Of a stretch of 62,071 bases of DNA, positions 18,763 through 27,361 are shown piece by piece. Below the pieces are notes generated by a model. It searched no databases. It saw only the letters and a list, made by a program, of their open reading frames with translations, and was not told where the DNA came from. Positions within the stretch are counted from its first letter, which is position 1. Every line of letters starts with the position of its first letter. Origin of the DNA: Alphaproteobacteria bacterium (GTDB taxonomy: Bacteria; Pseudomonadota; Alphaproteobacteria; Rickettsiales; UBA3002); NCBI GenBank assembly GCA_022841525.1, contig JALHRI010000006.1, positions 1-62,071 on the forward strand. Reading direction: 5' to 3'. The translations under genes and the position numbers were made by a program.

Positions 18763-19188
18763 ATGAACCGCTCGCTTTTGAAGGCAAAATCTGCTAAGCA
18801 TTTTCTCATGCGCGCTATTTCACATGGCTCTCTTCGCTTTATAAGCCTCTTTCTGATGCTGGTGCTGGCGATGAGCTCAGTGTTCGCGCCTGCGCGTTTT
18901 GCCTGTGCGACGATGGCACATGGCTATGAAACCACAGCAGCGCCGCAAGAAAAAAATGCGCTGCCGCCCTGTCATGAGCTTCAGAATAAAGAGCCTCAGC
19001 CTGCATTAAGCACCTCCGCAGATTGCTGCGATAGTGGGCACTGCGCGAGCTGTTTGCACGCTGCGGCAATGCTGCCTCAAGCGTTGATGATAGGCACGCC
19101 GAGTATGCCCGCACCCGCTTTAATGCGCTACGCCGTAACGATCGCGGTGCATCACGTGCATGTGCCCACGCGGCCACCCAGCGCCTAA
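18763..19188 (+). CDS. exported Cys/His-rich hypothetical protein
   Basis: 141 aa. A signal peptide or anchor (LRFISLFLMLVLAMSSVFAPARFA) precedes a short region with CHELQ, then CCDSGHCASCLH, and a His-rich end (HHVHVP). The layout resembles small exported proteins of the DUF2946 or metal-handling kind, but I cannot assign a family. The start could also be ATG 18808. It is followed by another Cys-rich exported protein, so the pair may deal with metal or thiol stress (inference). Confidence 0.5.
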   Translation: MNRSLLKAKSAKHFLMRAISHGSLRFISLFLMLVLAMSSVFAPARFACATMAHGYETTAAPQEKNALPPCHELQNKEPQPALSTSADCCDSGHCASCLHAAAMLPQALMIGTPSMPAPALMRYAVTIAVHHVHVPTRPPSA

Positions 19189-19263
19189 ACTTCCTGATTG
19201 ACTGGTTTCAATAGGTTCATGCGCGTGCAGCGCATGAGAGTTCATTCATCATGTGGAGTTTTT

Positions 19264-19440
19264 ATGATTAAATCTGTTCTAATGGTTGCCGCTTTGGCGC
19301 TGCTTACCGCCTGTAGTGGTGCCGCCTGCGGGTGTCGTCAATGTGCGCACCATCACTGTGCCTGCGAACAAAAAGGCGTGTGCGAATGCCACAAGCCGGG
19401 CGTTAGCGGGGTGTGCGAGCATTGCTCGAGCAAGCATTAA
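19264..19440 (+). CDS. Cys-rich lipoprotein, metallothionein-like
   Basis: 58 aa. A lipobox LTAC lies after a short signal peptide. The mature part of about 42 residues holds ten Cys and several His (CGCRQCAHHHCACEQ, then VCECHKPG and VCEHC). Start: ATG with GGAG six bases upstream. The Cys spacing recalls metallothioneins, here predicted to be anchored to a membrane by lipid. No homologue is recognised. Confidence 0.6.
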   Translation: MIKSVLMVAALALLTACSGAACGCRQCAHHHCACEQKGVCECHKPGVSGVCEHCSSKH

Positions 19441-19454
19441 GCCCCGGTATCTGG

Positions 19455-19480
19455 AGGGAAGAGGCGTGAGCTTCTTCCCT
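19455..19480 (+). terminator. weak hairpin after the Cys-rich lipoprotein
   Basis: AGGGAAGA pairs with TCTTCCCT around a 10-base loop, with no clear T run. It probably ends or protects the lipoprotein mRNA before rpmE. Confidence 0.35.
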
Positions 19481-19575
19481 TGTGGCCTTTGAAAAAACGC
19501 TTGCCAGTAAGGGGGTGATGGGTTAGGCATCGCGCCTTATTGGTCGCAAGACGCTAAAAAAATTAGGAGAAGAAC

Positions 19576-19908
19576 ATGGCAAAAGCAGGCATTCACCCCG
19601 ATTATCACATGGTAACGGTGGTACTTCCCAGCGGATCGCGTTACGAAACCCGCTCAACCTACGGTAAGGCTGGGGATGTGATCACGCTTGATGTTGATCC
19701 CAGCACCCATTCCGCCTGGATTGGCGGTAGCCAGCTGCGCGTAACTGGCCGTGTCGAGAAATTTAATGACCGCTTTGCCGGTCTTAGCATTGCGGGCGGC
19801 GCGAAGCCTGCGGCGAAAGCGGAAGTCAAGGCGGAAGCCAAGGCAGAAGACAAAAAGCCCGCAGCGAAAGAAGCCAAGGCTGCAGCGGCGAAAAAGCCGA
19901 AAAAATAG
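19576..19908 (+). CDS. rpmE: ribosomal protein L31 with Ala/Lys-rich tail
   Basis: Large-subunit protein bL31. The conserved N-terminal 70 residues (AGIHPDYHMVTVVLPSG, then DVDPSTHSAWIG and GRVEKFNDRFAG) are followed by about 38 residues made almost only of Ala, Lys and Glu, giving 110 aa against the usual 70-85. The Cys residues of zinc-type L31 are absent, so this is the C-minus form. The ATG follows AGGAGAAGA. A strong intrinsic terminator follows. Confidence 0.95.
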   Translation: MAKAGIHPDYHMVTVVLPSGSRYETRSTYGKAGDVITLDVDPSTHSAWIGGSQLRVTGRVEKFNDRFAGLSIAGGAKPAAKAEVKAEAKAEDKKPAAKEAKAAAAKKPKK

Positions 19909-19932
19909 TTCGGCGTCGATTAGGGATACCGT

Positions 19933-19966
19933 AAGGGGGATGCGTGAAGCGTTCCCCTTTTTTATA
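19933..19966 (+). terminator. intrinsic terminator of rpmE
   Basis: AAGGGGGATGC pairs with GCGTTCCCCTT across a short GTGAA loop and is followed by TTTT. Confidence 0.85.
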
Positions 19967-20003
19967 GTCTAAACGACTAACGGCTATAGTGCGCTGGTAT
20001 TAT

Positions 20004-21617
20004 TTATGCGGCGATTTTACTTAAAAAGCTGCGTACGGCCTGCACCAAAATGCTGGAGCTAACATTCAGGTTTCTGCCGGTTTCAGCCACTTGCCGCGAG
20101 CTTTGCTGCACTTGCTGCATGGAAGCCTGTACCGTTTCAATCGAGCGCTGGATGGTGTTAATCGCGCTGTTAGCGCTTTTCATGCTGTAAATCAGCTCGC
20201 CAATGATCTTGCGCTGCGCTTCAGCGGTTTCGGCAGCTTCCTCGTTACTGTCTTTCATCATTGCCACGCGCTGGTTGACGACATCGAGCGCCTGCGAACT
20301 AATGGCCGACTTTTCTTGCAGTTCGCTGATATTATCGATGATTTCCTCGGTCGCTTTTTTGGTTTGCGCGGCAAGTACTTTGACCTCTTGTGCAACGACC
20401 ACGAAACCCTTGCCCGCTTCACCGGCGCGCGCCGATTCAATCCCCGCATTGAGCGCGAGCAAATTAATACGCTCGGTAATTTTGCGGATCATGTGCGTTA
20501 CGCCGCTGATGCGCTCGCTGGCGGTGGAAAGTTCGGCAACGCTGGCCATGGCCTGCGCCACTTCCTTGGCCATTTCGGCAGAGATTTTTTGCGCTTTCTG
20601 CGAAGCCCGTGCCAGCTGCGTGACCGATTCGTAGCTGCTATCGGCACGGTGGCTGACTTCCTGCACATCGCGCGCGGTGATGTTGACCGACTCGGTGATG
20701 GTGCTGGCGTGGCGTTCGGCGGCGTCTGCGGCGCTTAAAATACGTTCGGAACTGAGCGATAATTGTTCAGAAGCGGCGACGACACTATCGACCACCTGCT
20801 CGCTACGCAGGCGAAATTCCTGCGCGGTTTGATCCATCATCTCACCGTGTGCAGCGAGCGACTGCGCCTGAGCCAAACGCTCCTGCTCGATTATGTGCAT
20901 GCGCTGATGCGCCAGGCGCAGCACATCGAGCGAAAACGCGATATCGCCAAGCTCATCGCGGCGATTTGTATGCGGCACTTCGCTGTCGTAATCGTTATTG
21001 GTGAGGGCGTACAGGCGCTGCTGAATGGCGGCAATCGGGCGTGTGATGCCGGTGCGCGAATAGGCATAAATGAAAAAGGGGATCAATGCGGCGGCGAACA
21101 CCAGCACCAACGCAAACATCCGCAGCGTTTGATCACCTGAAGGTTCCATGAAATTGTGGGACATATGCCCAATCATGCGCGCTTCCAGCGCGTGCAGGTC
21201 ATCTTCTTTGGGCGCCGGATCATTGGCAAGCCAGCTTTTTAGCAGGGATAATTCGTTTAACGCCGCCGCCATGTGGGCATTATCAGCAAATGGCGCACTG
21301 AGTGCGCGCGCGGTTTCTAACTTTTCCTGTAAGCGGGCTTCCAGCGCTGTATCCAGCGTTGGCAGGAGTGGTTGAGCGACTGATCCGTCCTCTAACACGA
21401 CCGCTTCCTCAGAGGCAGCCGCACGCTGTTTGACAAGCCCGTGCAGCGTTTGCGTAATTTCAAACGTGGTATGCAGCAAACGATGCTGCGCTGCTTCGTG
21501 CGCATCCCGCGCTTGTTGCTGCTCGATTTCGCGTAGTAAAAAGCCGCCACCCATCATGGTCAGCAGCGCCAGCAGGCACACGACAGCCAGCAAACGTTGC
21601 GCGATACTCAGGCGCAT
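20004..21617 (-). CDS. methyl-accepting chemotaxis protein
   Basis: 537 aa. A membrane segment at residues 7-27, a periplasmic sensing region of about 140 residues, a second membrane segment (about 168-187, [20 protein letters not shown]), a HAMP ([16 protein letters not shown]), and a long signalling coiled coil. The hairpin tip is [24 protein letters not shown], the CheA/CheW contact region (residues 390-414). It would sense an unknown ligand for flagellar control. No CheBR pentapeptide tail is present. Monocistronic on the minus strand. Confidence 0.93.
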   Translation of the reverse strand: MRLSIAQRLLAVVCLLALLTMMGGGFLLREIEQQQARDAHEAAQHRLLHTTFEITQTLHGLVKQRAAASEEAVVLEDGSVAQPLLPTLDTALEARLQEKLETARALSAPFADNAHMAAALNELSLLKSWLANDPAPKEDDLHALEARMIGHMSHNFMEPSGDQTLRMFALVLVFAAALIPFFIYAYSRTGITRPIAAIQQRLYALTNNDYDSEVPHTNRRDELGDIAFSLDVLRLAHQRMHIIEQERLAQAQSLAAHGEMMDQTAQEFRLRSEQVVDSVVAASEQLSLSSERILSAADAAERHASTITESVNITARDVQEVSHRADSSYESVTQLARASQKAQKISAEMAKEVAQAMASVAELSTASERISGVTHMIRKITERINLLALNAGIESARAGEAGKGFVVVAQEVKVLAAQTKKATEEIIDNISELQEKSAISSQALDVVNQRVAMMKDSNEEAAETAEAQRKIIGELIYSMKSANSAINTIQRSIETVQASMQQVQQSSRQVAETGRNLNVSSSILVQAVRSFLSKIAA

Positions 21618-21682
21618 GAGTCCTCCGTGCGATGAAAGCGTTTTTTATTTTCTAGACTGCAACCTGACAGCTTCGATTCAAA

Positions 21683-21704
21683 TTGCAACTACTTCAAGTT
21701 GCAA
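21683..21704. repeat. 8-bp-arm palindrome between MCP and DUF1192 genes
   Basis: TTGCAACT and AGTTGCAA flank ACTTCA, about 66 bp before the MCP start on the minus strand. Perfect arms suggest an operator; there is no T run. Confidence 0.4.
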
Positions 21705-21725
21705 AGGCGCGTAAAGCAGGTGGTT

Positions 21726-21908
21726 TTAGTCGGCACGTTTGAAGAAAGCCTCAGCCGCACCGCGCACATCGGCGCGGCGAGCAATTTCGGCTTCGGTGCG
21801 AAAAATCTCGAGCTTGAGATCGGCGATGTAGCGATGCATTTCCTCGACGCTGATAGTTTCTAAATTGCGCGGTAAGCCTTCGGTGCGTGGTTTGATGTCT
21901 TCATCCAT
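21726..21908 (-). CDS. DUF1192 family protein
   Basis: 60 aa. MDEDIKPRTEGLPRNLETIS and EEMHRYIADLKLEIFRTEAEI match the small DUF1192 family. In alphaproteobacteria it usually lies next to the quinone oxidoreductase and TrcR genes, as here (divergent). Function unknown; probably a short coiled coil. Confidence 0.85.
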   Translation of the reverse strand: MDEDIKPRTEGLPRNLETISVEEMHRYIADLKLEIFRTEAEIARRADVRGAAEAFFKRAD

Positions 21909-21936
21909 AACAATCCTGCGTGCTGCGAGTGAACTT

Positions 21937-22009
21937 TATAGTCATTCCACTTAGGAAATTATACAGGTCTGCTTTCGCCTTTGTGTAATTCCTAATTGAA
22001 ACGACTATA
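21937..22009. promoter_or_regulatory. long imperfect inverted repeat between divergent genes
   Basis: The left arm 21937-21965 and right arm 21982-22009 (both beginning TATAGTC when read inward) match over about 24 of 28 positions around a 16-base loop. The structure fills the space between DUF1192 and the oxidoreductase gene and would form a cruciform or long hairpin. It includes AT-rich promoter-like boxes such as TATACA. It may be a shared operator or a small remnant repeat. Confidence 0.55.
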
Positions 22010-22041
22010 CATTGCCGCCAAAATAGCCCAAAACCAACCCC

Positions 22042-23085
22042 ATGTTCAAGCGATCAACTAACGCGCAAGCTTCCGCCCTGCCGATGCAGGCGATCGCCGT
22101 GCGCGGGGACGGCAAGGACTACCGGCTGGAACTGGCCGAGACGCTGGCGCCTGAGCCAAAGCCCCACGAGGTGCGAATCCGCGTCGCCTATGCCGGCGTG
22201 AACCGAGCGGACATCGTGCAGGCCTGCGGTCAATATCCGCCGCCGAGTGGTGCCAGCGAGATCTTGGGTCTGGAAGTTTCCGGCGAGATTGAAGCGCTCG
22301 GCAGTGACGTGACCGGCTGGTCAGTGGGCGAGCGCGTGTGTGCACTCACCGATGGTGGAGCCTACGCGCAGTTCGTGTGTGTACCGGGGACGCAGTTACT
22401 CAGCATTCCTCCGAAAATGAGCTTTGCCGAGGCGGCGAGCATTCCCGAAGCTGCCGCGGCATCTTGGATGGCGCTGATGGAAAAAGCGCGCCTGAAACCT
22501 GGCGAGCGGATCCTGATTCACGGCGCAGCCGGTGGCATTGGCCCGCTCATGGTGCAGCTGGCGCGCGCGCAGGGTGCCATCGTGTATGCCAGCGCCTCGG
22601 GCGAGCAGAAAGCCGCGTTGCTTGCTGGCCTGGGCGCGAAGGTGATCGATTACAAAACACTCGACATCCGCGCGCAGATCATGGCGCACACCGGGGGCGA
22701 GGGGGTGGATGTGATTATCGATCCGCTGGGCGCAGGTGCGGCAGAGATGCATTTTTCCCTGCTGCGCAGTGGCGGCAGATTAGTAACGATTGGCTTTTTG
22801 CAAGGCAGCCGCATTCAGGAATTATCGATCAGCGCGATGCTGCTTAAATCGCTGAGCTGGCATGCGTTTTCGCTGCGCGCGCAAACGCTTAAGGCCAAGG
22901 CCAGCCTGATAGATAGCGTGCGCAAACAGGTGCTGCCGCGCATCGCAACCGGAGCAATCGTGCCCGTCATCGACCGCTGTTTTACGCTCGCGGACGCAGA
23001 TTTAGCGCACGCGCGCATGAAGGAACGCTTGCATTGCGGAAAAATTCTATTAGAAGTGCAGCCTTTACAAGAGGCTGCAGCGTAA
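22042..23085 (+). CDS. NAD(P)H quinone oxidoreductase, PIG3-type
   Basis: 347-aa MDR-superfamily reductase without structural zinc. GroES-like N-terminal domain (ELAETLAPEPKPHEVRIRV; YAGVNRADIVQACGQYPPP), NADPH-binding Rossmann AAGGIGPLMVQLARAQGA, and VDVIIDPLGAGA. The TP53I3/PIG3 subgroup reduces quinones by one electron. The first 14 residues precede the family start and Met15 is an alternative. It is likely transcribed with trcR, which starts 33 bases later. Confidence 0.9.
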   Translation: MFKRSTNAQASALPMQAIAVRGDGKDYRLELAETLAPEPKPHEVRIRVAYAGVNRADIVQACGQYPPPSGASEILGLEVSGEIEALGSDVTGWSVGERVCALTDGGAYAQFVCVPGTQLLSIPPKMSFAEAASIPEAAAASWMALMEKARLKPGERILIHGAAGGIGPLMVQLARAQGAIVYASASGEQKAALLAGLGAKVIDYKTLDIRAQIMAHTGGEGVDVIIDPLGAGAAEMHFSLLRSGGRLVTIGFLQGSRIQELSISAMLLKSLSWHAFSLRAQTLKAKASLIDSVRKQVLPRIATGAIVPVIDRCFTLADADLAHARMKERLHCGKILLEVQPLQEAAA

Positions 23086-23117
23086 GCGCCGCCCAATTTT
23101 ACAACCGCGAGGATAGC

Positions 23118-23684
23118 ATGTCAGCAAGCCCCCTAATGCCTAAATCAACCGCCGTGTGGCTGGTGGAAAATACCGCGCTCAGCTTCGAGCAGATCGCCGA
23201 TTTCTGCGGCATGCATCCACTCGAAGTGCAGGGCATTGCCGATGGCGAAGTGGCCGTGGGCATTCGCGGACAGGATCCGGTCGCTGCAGGGGAACTCACG
23301 CGCGAAGAAATCACCGCTGCGGAAGCCGATAGCAATCACCGCCTGCATATTGCAGAAAAAGCCATCAAGCACGCGGCGATGATGAAAAAAACCAAAGGCG
23401 CTCGCTACACACCGGTGGCGCGCCGTCAGGATAAGCCGGAAGCCATTGCCTGGATTATCAAATACCATCCCTACCTGCCGGACAGCCAGATTGTGAAACT
23501 GATCGGCACGACCAAAAAAACCATCGAGGCGATTCGTGATCGCTCGCACTGGAACATTGGTAACATCAAGCCGAAAGATCCGGTCTTGCTGGGCTTATGC
23601 CTGCAAACCACGCTGGACGGCATGGTGAAAAAATATCGTCCGGCAAATTTTAACGGCCAGGCCGCGCCGGATTCCGCCGCCTAA
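23118..23684 (+). CDS. trcR: cell-cycle transcriptional regulator TrcR (DUF1013)
   Basis: 188 aa from ATG after GAGGATAGC. LPMPKSTAVWLVENTALSF in variant form, EQIADFCGMHPLEVQGIADGE, and KTKGARYTPVARRQDKP then AIAWIIKYHP and LIGTTKKTIEAIRDRSHWN are those of the DUF1013 proteins. Their Caulobacter and Sinorhizobium members act in cell-cycle gene control. Two HTH-like segments are visible. An upstream start in frame (23034) overlaps the oxidoreductase gene and was not used. Confidence 0.9.
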   Translation: MSASPLMPKSTAVWLVENTALSFEQIADFCGMHPLEVQGIADGEVAVGIRGQDPVAAGELTREEITAAEADSNHRLHIAEKAIKHAAMMKKTKGARYTPVARRQDKPEAIAWIIKYHPYLPDSQIVKLIGTTKKTIEAIRDRSHWNIGNIKPKDPVLLGLCLQTTLDGMVKKYRPANFNGQAAPDSAA

Positions 23685-23687
23685 CGC

Positions 23688-25160
23688 ATGACGAACAACG
23701 CCGCACTTAGTGCTACCGTGAAAGCGTTTCGTGGTACGCGCGTGCTGGTGATCGGCGATCTGATGCTCGACCGCTTTGTCTATGGCAGCGTGGAGCGTAT
23801 TTCTCCCGAAGCACCGGTGCCGATTTTTACTTACGGCCATGAAGTCAGCATGCTCGGTGGCGCGGGTAATGTGGTGCGCAACCTTGCCTCACTCGGTGGT
23901 AGCAGTTGTTTTATTTCCGTCATCGGTGCGGATGCGACAGGGCACGCGCTCACGCGCTTGACGGGCGAGGAAGTGGGCGTCGAGCCCTATCTGATCACGC
24001 AAAGCGCGCGCGTCAGTACCGAGAAAACGCGCTATATTGCGGCCTCCCAGCAGCTGCTGCGCTCGGACCGCGAAACGATTCAGGCCGTAGATGCGGCAAC
24101 CGAGCAGCGCATCGTGCAACTCGCCGAGGAAGAACTGCCGCGCGTGCAGGTGCTGGTACTGTCTGATTACGGTAAAGGCGTGATCACCCGTTCGCTCGTC
24201 TCGCGCCTGATGGTAGTTGCAGCGCGCGTGGGCGTGCCGGTACTGGTCGATCCCAAGCAGCGCGATTTTGGCTATTATGCAGGTGCCAGCGTTGTCAGCC
24301 CCAATGCAAAAGAATTTCTGGAGGCAGCAGGTCTCGATGCGCGCGCTACGGAAGCGCAGATCACTGAGGCTGCCGCACGTTTATGTGCGCAACACCGCCT
24401 GGGCCATCTGCTCATTACGCGTGGTAAAGCGGGCATGCTGCTATGTAGCGCTTCTGGAGAGGTAGCGCGCACATCAGCCACCGCGCGCGACGTGTACGAT
24501 GTCTCCGGTGCCGGCGATACCGCGCTGGCCGCGTGCGCACTGGCGCTGGCAAGTGGCGCTTCAGCGCCGGAGGCGATGGTGCTGGCTAATCACGCCGCAG
24601 GCATTGCGGTGACGAAACTGGGCACTGCCGCCGTCTTCGCCGATGAGCTTAGCATGGCGCTCAGCGAGCATGCATTTCAACATTCGGCACTTCGCAAAAT
24701 CATGATGCTCTCCCACGCCCGCGAGCAGGTGGCTGCCTGGCGCGCGGAGGGGCTTAGCGTCGGCTTCACCAATGGCTGTTTCGATATTATGCATGCCGGT
24801 CACGCCACCGTGCTGGCGGATGCTAAATCGCGCTGCGACCGCTTGGTCGTGGGGGTTAATAGCGATGCCTCAGTGCGCCGTTTGAAAGGCGCCTCGCGGC
24901 CAGTAAACTTCGAGCAAGACCGCGCCCATCTGCTGGCGTGTCTGCAGGCGGTGGATGTGGTGGTGCTGTTCGATGACGATACGCCGCTGACGCTGATTGA
25001 TGCCCTGCGCCCCGACGTGCTGATGAAAGGCGCCGACTACACCCGCGAGCAGGTGGTGGGCTTTGATCTTGTGGAAAGTTACGGCGGGCGCGTTGAGTTG
25101 CTGCCGCTAAAAGCGGGTTACAGCACCACCGGCATTATCGAGAAACTCGCAACAGCTTAG
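23688..25160 (+). CDS. hldE: bifunctional heptose kinase / adenylyltransferase HldE
   Basis: 490 aa; makes ADP-heptose for the LPS inner core. The PfkB/ribokinase domain (residues 1-320) shows VLVIGDLMLDRFVYG, MLGGAGNVVRNLASLGG and DVSGAGDTALAACALAL. The nucleotidyltransferase domain (345-490) has FTNGCFDIMHAGHATVL, the HxGH motif, and GASRPVNFEQDRA. It starts 3 bases after the trcR stop. It converges on the RAYT cassette with only a few bases between its stop and the first REP. Confidence 0.97.
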   Translation: MTNNAALSATVKAFRGTRVLVIGDLMLDRFVYGSVERISPEAPVPIFTYGHEVSMLGGAGNVVRNLASLGGSSCFISVIGADATGHALTRLTGEEVGVEPYLITQSARVSTEKTRYIAASQQLLRSDRETIQAVDAATEQRIVQLAEEELPRVQVLVLSDYGKGVITRSLVSRLMVVAARVGVPVLVDPKQRDFGYYAGASVVSPNAKEFLEAAGLDARATEAQITEAAARLCAQHRLGHLLITRGKAGMLLCSASGEVARTSATARDVYDVSGAGDTALAACALALASGASAPEAMVLANHAAGIAVTKLGTAAVFADELSMALSEHAFQHSALRKIMMLSHAREQVAAWRAEGLSVGFTNGCFDIMHAGHATVLADAKSRCDRLVVGVNSDASVRRLKGASRPVNFEQDRAHLLACLQAVDVVVLFDDDTPLTLIDALRPDVLMKGADYTREQVVGFDLVESYGGRVELLPLKAGYSTTGIIEKLATA

Positions 25161-25166
25161 CCGCCA

Positions 25167-25201
25167 TTATTTGGGGACACAATGATTTATTGTGTCCCAG
25201 A
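25167..25201. repeat. REP copy 1
   Basis: 10-bp perfect stem (25174-25183 with 25189-25198), loop GATTT. It holds the stop codon of the RAYT gene (TTA at 25187-25189 on the plus strand). Confidence 0.85.
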
Positions 25202-25747
25202 ATCTAGGAACTCCTGCATGGCTTGCTTACGCGCAATGCCTTCTTGCCAATATGTTTCCCAATCCGTCACGGCGAGGTGCGGGCAGGGGGCTACCCCATA
25301 ATCTGCTGATTTACCAAGACGTTGCTTCGCGCTGCTCCAGCGATATTCTGCCGGATGGGCGCAAATCCCTGCCGCTACCGGATTTAGCTCGACATAGCGC
25401 AGCGCGTCGTAGCAATAGGCGCTATCCATCGGGTAAGAGTTGAATCTGCCCTGCCAGAGATAGCCTTGCCATCCCTTCTTCTTATTGATATACCTCGTAT
25501 AAAGACGGTGAACTTCGCCAATCCCCCTTAGACCGGTCTCTTTATGAGGCGTCACAATCAGGTGTATGTGATTGGGCATCAGGCAATAGCCATGAACCGA
25601 AAAATCACCATGATTCGCTTGTTTTCTTAAGAGAAATAGATAATAGCGAAAATCTTCCGCCTCAAAAAACACATCCTGACGGCGGTTGCCGCGCTGCACG
25701 ATATGATGCGGCATGTCGGGAACGATCTGTCTGGCAGTGCGTGGCAT
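25187..25747 (-). CDS. REP-associated tyrosine transposase (RAYT)
   Basis: 186-aa single-strand transposase of the Y1/HUH type. HUH motif PNHIHLIV (about residue 58), catalytic-Tyr region LYTRYINKKKGWQGYLWQGRF, and YVELNPVAAGI then EYRWSS are diagnostic of TnpA-REP proteins. RAYTs bind and cut REP hairpins. The last four residues, SGTQ, and the stop codon come from the REP itself. The Met at 25747 begins MPRTARQIVPD, the common family start. Confidence 0.93.
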   Translation of the reverse strand: MPRTARQIVPDMPHHIVQRGNRRQDVFFEAEDFRYYLFLLRKQANHGDFSVHGYCLMPNHIHLIVTPHKETGLRGIGEVHRLYTRYINKKKGWQGYLWQGRFNSYPMDSAYCYDALRYVELNPVAAGICAHPAEYRWSSAKQRLGKSADYGVAPCPHLAVTDWETYWQEGIARKQAMQEFLDSGTQ

Positions 25748-25774
25748 GGTTAAGGCCTATCACATCTTTAGGTG

Positions 25775-25797
25775 GGACACAATAATTTATTGTGTCC
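25775..25797. repeat. REP copy 2 (shorter, loop variant)
   Basis: GGACACAAT and ATTGTGTCC around AATTT, about 28 bp upstream of the RAYT start, where it could bind the transposase or affect its expression. Confidence 0.8.
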
Positions 25798-25808
25798 TAG
25801 GCTAAGCG

Positions 25809-25843
25809 TTATTTGGGGACACAATGATTTATTGTGTCCCAGA
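25809..25843. repeat. REP copy 3
   Basis: Identical to copy 1 over 35 bp. It overlaps the 3' end of the M23 peptidase gene and provides its SGTQ end and stop (25829-25831). Confidence 0.85.
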
Positions 25844-27361
25844 TTTAGAGGGGGAGGCCATCGCCACTTGTTGCGGTGCAGCGGGTTTGGTGATCTGGTT
25901 GGGCTGCAGTTTGGCAAGTTCTGAGCGCATGCTGGCCATCCGTGCTTTGAAGCGCTGCATCTGTGCGCCTGCGAGTGCTTGCGAGGTATTGAATTTCTGC
26001 GCGGTGGGATTGACCTGACGCCCCGCCTGCAACACTTCAAAATGCAGATGCGGGCCGGTGGACATGCCGGTCGAGCCGACATAGGCAATCACCTGACCCT
26101 GCTTGACGCGACTGCCGTTTTTCACCGAAGGATGAAAGCGGCTGATATGGCCATACGCCGTCTGGTAAGTGGCGTTATGTTTCACCTGCACATAGTTTCC
26201 GTAGCCACCCTTCCAGCCACGATACGTCACCACGCCATCACCGGCGGCAAGAATCGGCGTGCCGGTGCGCGCGGCAAAATCCACCCCGCGATGCATTTTC
26301 GAATAGCCCAGTACCGGATGGCGGCGCATACCGTAGCCGGAGGAAATGCGTGCTGCATTCATGGGGGTTTTGAGGAGCGATTTTTTCACGCTATTGCCGC
26401 GCGCATCAAACCAGCCGCTCAGCCCTGAGCTGTCAGCGAAATGATAAATCTCATGTTTTTTGCCGTGTAATGTCAGCGCGGCGTAGCGCACATTGCTCGC
26501 CCCACCCATCGCTGCCTCGCCACTTTCGGCCACTTTGCGGTTCATCAATACTTCAATCGTATCGCCGGGATGAATCTCGCGCTGAAAATCAATGTCGTAG
26601 CTGAAGGCGCGCACCAGCTCGGCCATGGTGGCGCTGGGAATGCCGGCATCGGCCGCTGCCTGATACAGGCTGGAGCGCACTTTGCCCACCGCGCGGTAGG
26701 GCGTATCCACCATTTTCACCCGCTCGGCGGCGAGGGAGAACGTGCCTTCCTTCAGCCGCGCAAGCTCCACCGTGGTGAGTGACGGCAGACGAATCGCCAG
26801 CTCTTTCACCGCCGCACGATCATTCAGCCGCTCATGCTTGTCCAGCGTGAGGGAAATGCGCTGCCCCACGCGCAGCATGCCGGGGTTAAACTCTTTCTTC
26901 AGCGTATTGACAACCTGATGCGCTTCCTGACTCGGCACGTTTTGCTTGAGCAGCATGGTCAGCAGCGTATCGCCAGAACTTACCTTCAGCGCCACTTTCA
27001 GCGGATAAGAAGGTGGCGGCGGGGGTGGCGGTGCTTTCGCTTCGATGATGGGTTTCGCCTGCACTTTCGCTATTTTTTGCTGAGCCAGGCGCGTAGGCAC
27101 ATCGCGCAGCGTGGCCAGTTCAGGATGTTCCAGCGCGCGAAAACTTCTATAATGGGGCAAGATCAGGCTGGTGAAAACCACGTTCATAAAAAACGACATC
27201 GCAATGCCGCACACGCTGCCAATAATAAACCAGTTCACGCGAAGTTTGCTCAGGCGCTTGGCGGGAATGGCCGAAGATGCCGCACGCGGTGCGCCGTATT
27301 GTGGCACCACCAGACGGTGCGTACGCGACGAATAGTGCAAGGTGCTAGCCTTAGTCACCAT
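25829..27361 (-). CDS. M23 (LytM-type) cell-wall endopeptidase
   Basis: 510 aa. A membrane anchor at residues 45-68 (WFIIGSVCGIAMSFFMNVVF), a proline-rich linker (APPPPPPPSYP), a LysM/OapA-like region (VSSGDTLLTMLLKQNVP), a second domain, and a C-terminal lysostaphin-type peptidase. Its zinc ligands are visible in MHRGVDFAARTGTP, AYGHISRF and GPHLHFEV. It would cleave peptidoglycan cross-links during growth or division. Its last residues SGTQ and stop are supplied by an inserted REP, so the original C-terminus may have been a little different. Confidence 0.92.
   Translation of the reverse strand: MVTKASTLHYSSRTHRLVVPQYGAPRAASSAIPAKRLSKLRVNWFIIGSVCGIAMSFFMNVVFTSLILPHYRSFRALEHPELATLRDVPTRLAQQKIAKVQAKPIIEAKAPPPPPPPSYPLKVALKVSSGDTLLTMLLKQNVPSQEAHQVVNTLKKEFNPGMLRVGQRISLTLDKHERLNDRAAVKELAIRLPSLTTVELARLKEGTFSLAAERVKMVDTPYRAVGKVRSSLYQAAADAGIPSATMAELVRAFSYDIDFQREIHPGDTIEVLMNRKVAESGEAAMGGASNVRYAALTLHGKKHEIYHFADSSGLSGWFDARGNSVKKSLLKTPMNAARISSGYGMRRHPVLGYSKMHRGVDFAARTGTPILAAGDGVVTYRGWKGGYGNYVQVKHNATYQTAYGHISRFHPSVKNGSRVKQGQVIAYVGSTGMSTGPHLHFEVLQAGRQVNPTAQKFNTSQALAGAQMQRFKARMASMRSELAKLQPNQITKPAAPQQVAMASPSKSGTQ

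Larger units (their letters stand above)
25167..25843. mobile_element. REP-RAYT cassette flanked by 35-bp repeats
   Basis: Two identical 35-bp blocks (25167-25201 and 25809-25843) flank the transposase gene, and a third shortened copy lies at 25775-25797. Each contains a perfect hairpin of GGGACACAAT and ATTGTGTCCC arms around a 5-base loop. The 642-bp period equals one gene plus one REP. Confidence 0.8.

Noticed and set aside
18540-18797. 85-codon frame across attR
   Set aside because: It runs through the duplicated tRNA fragment and has no ribosome site; it is a by-product of the attachment repeat.
25167-25843. Repeated 35-bp blocks as a CRISPR array
   Set aside because: Only three copies, spaced by a transposase gene, with hairpin form and a RAYT: a REP system, not CRISPR. 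No CRISPR array was seen anywhere in the window.
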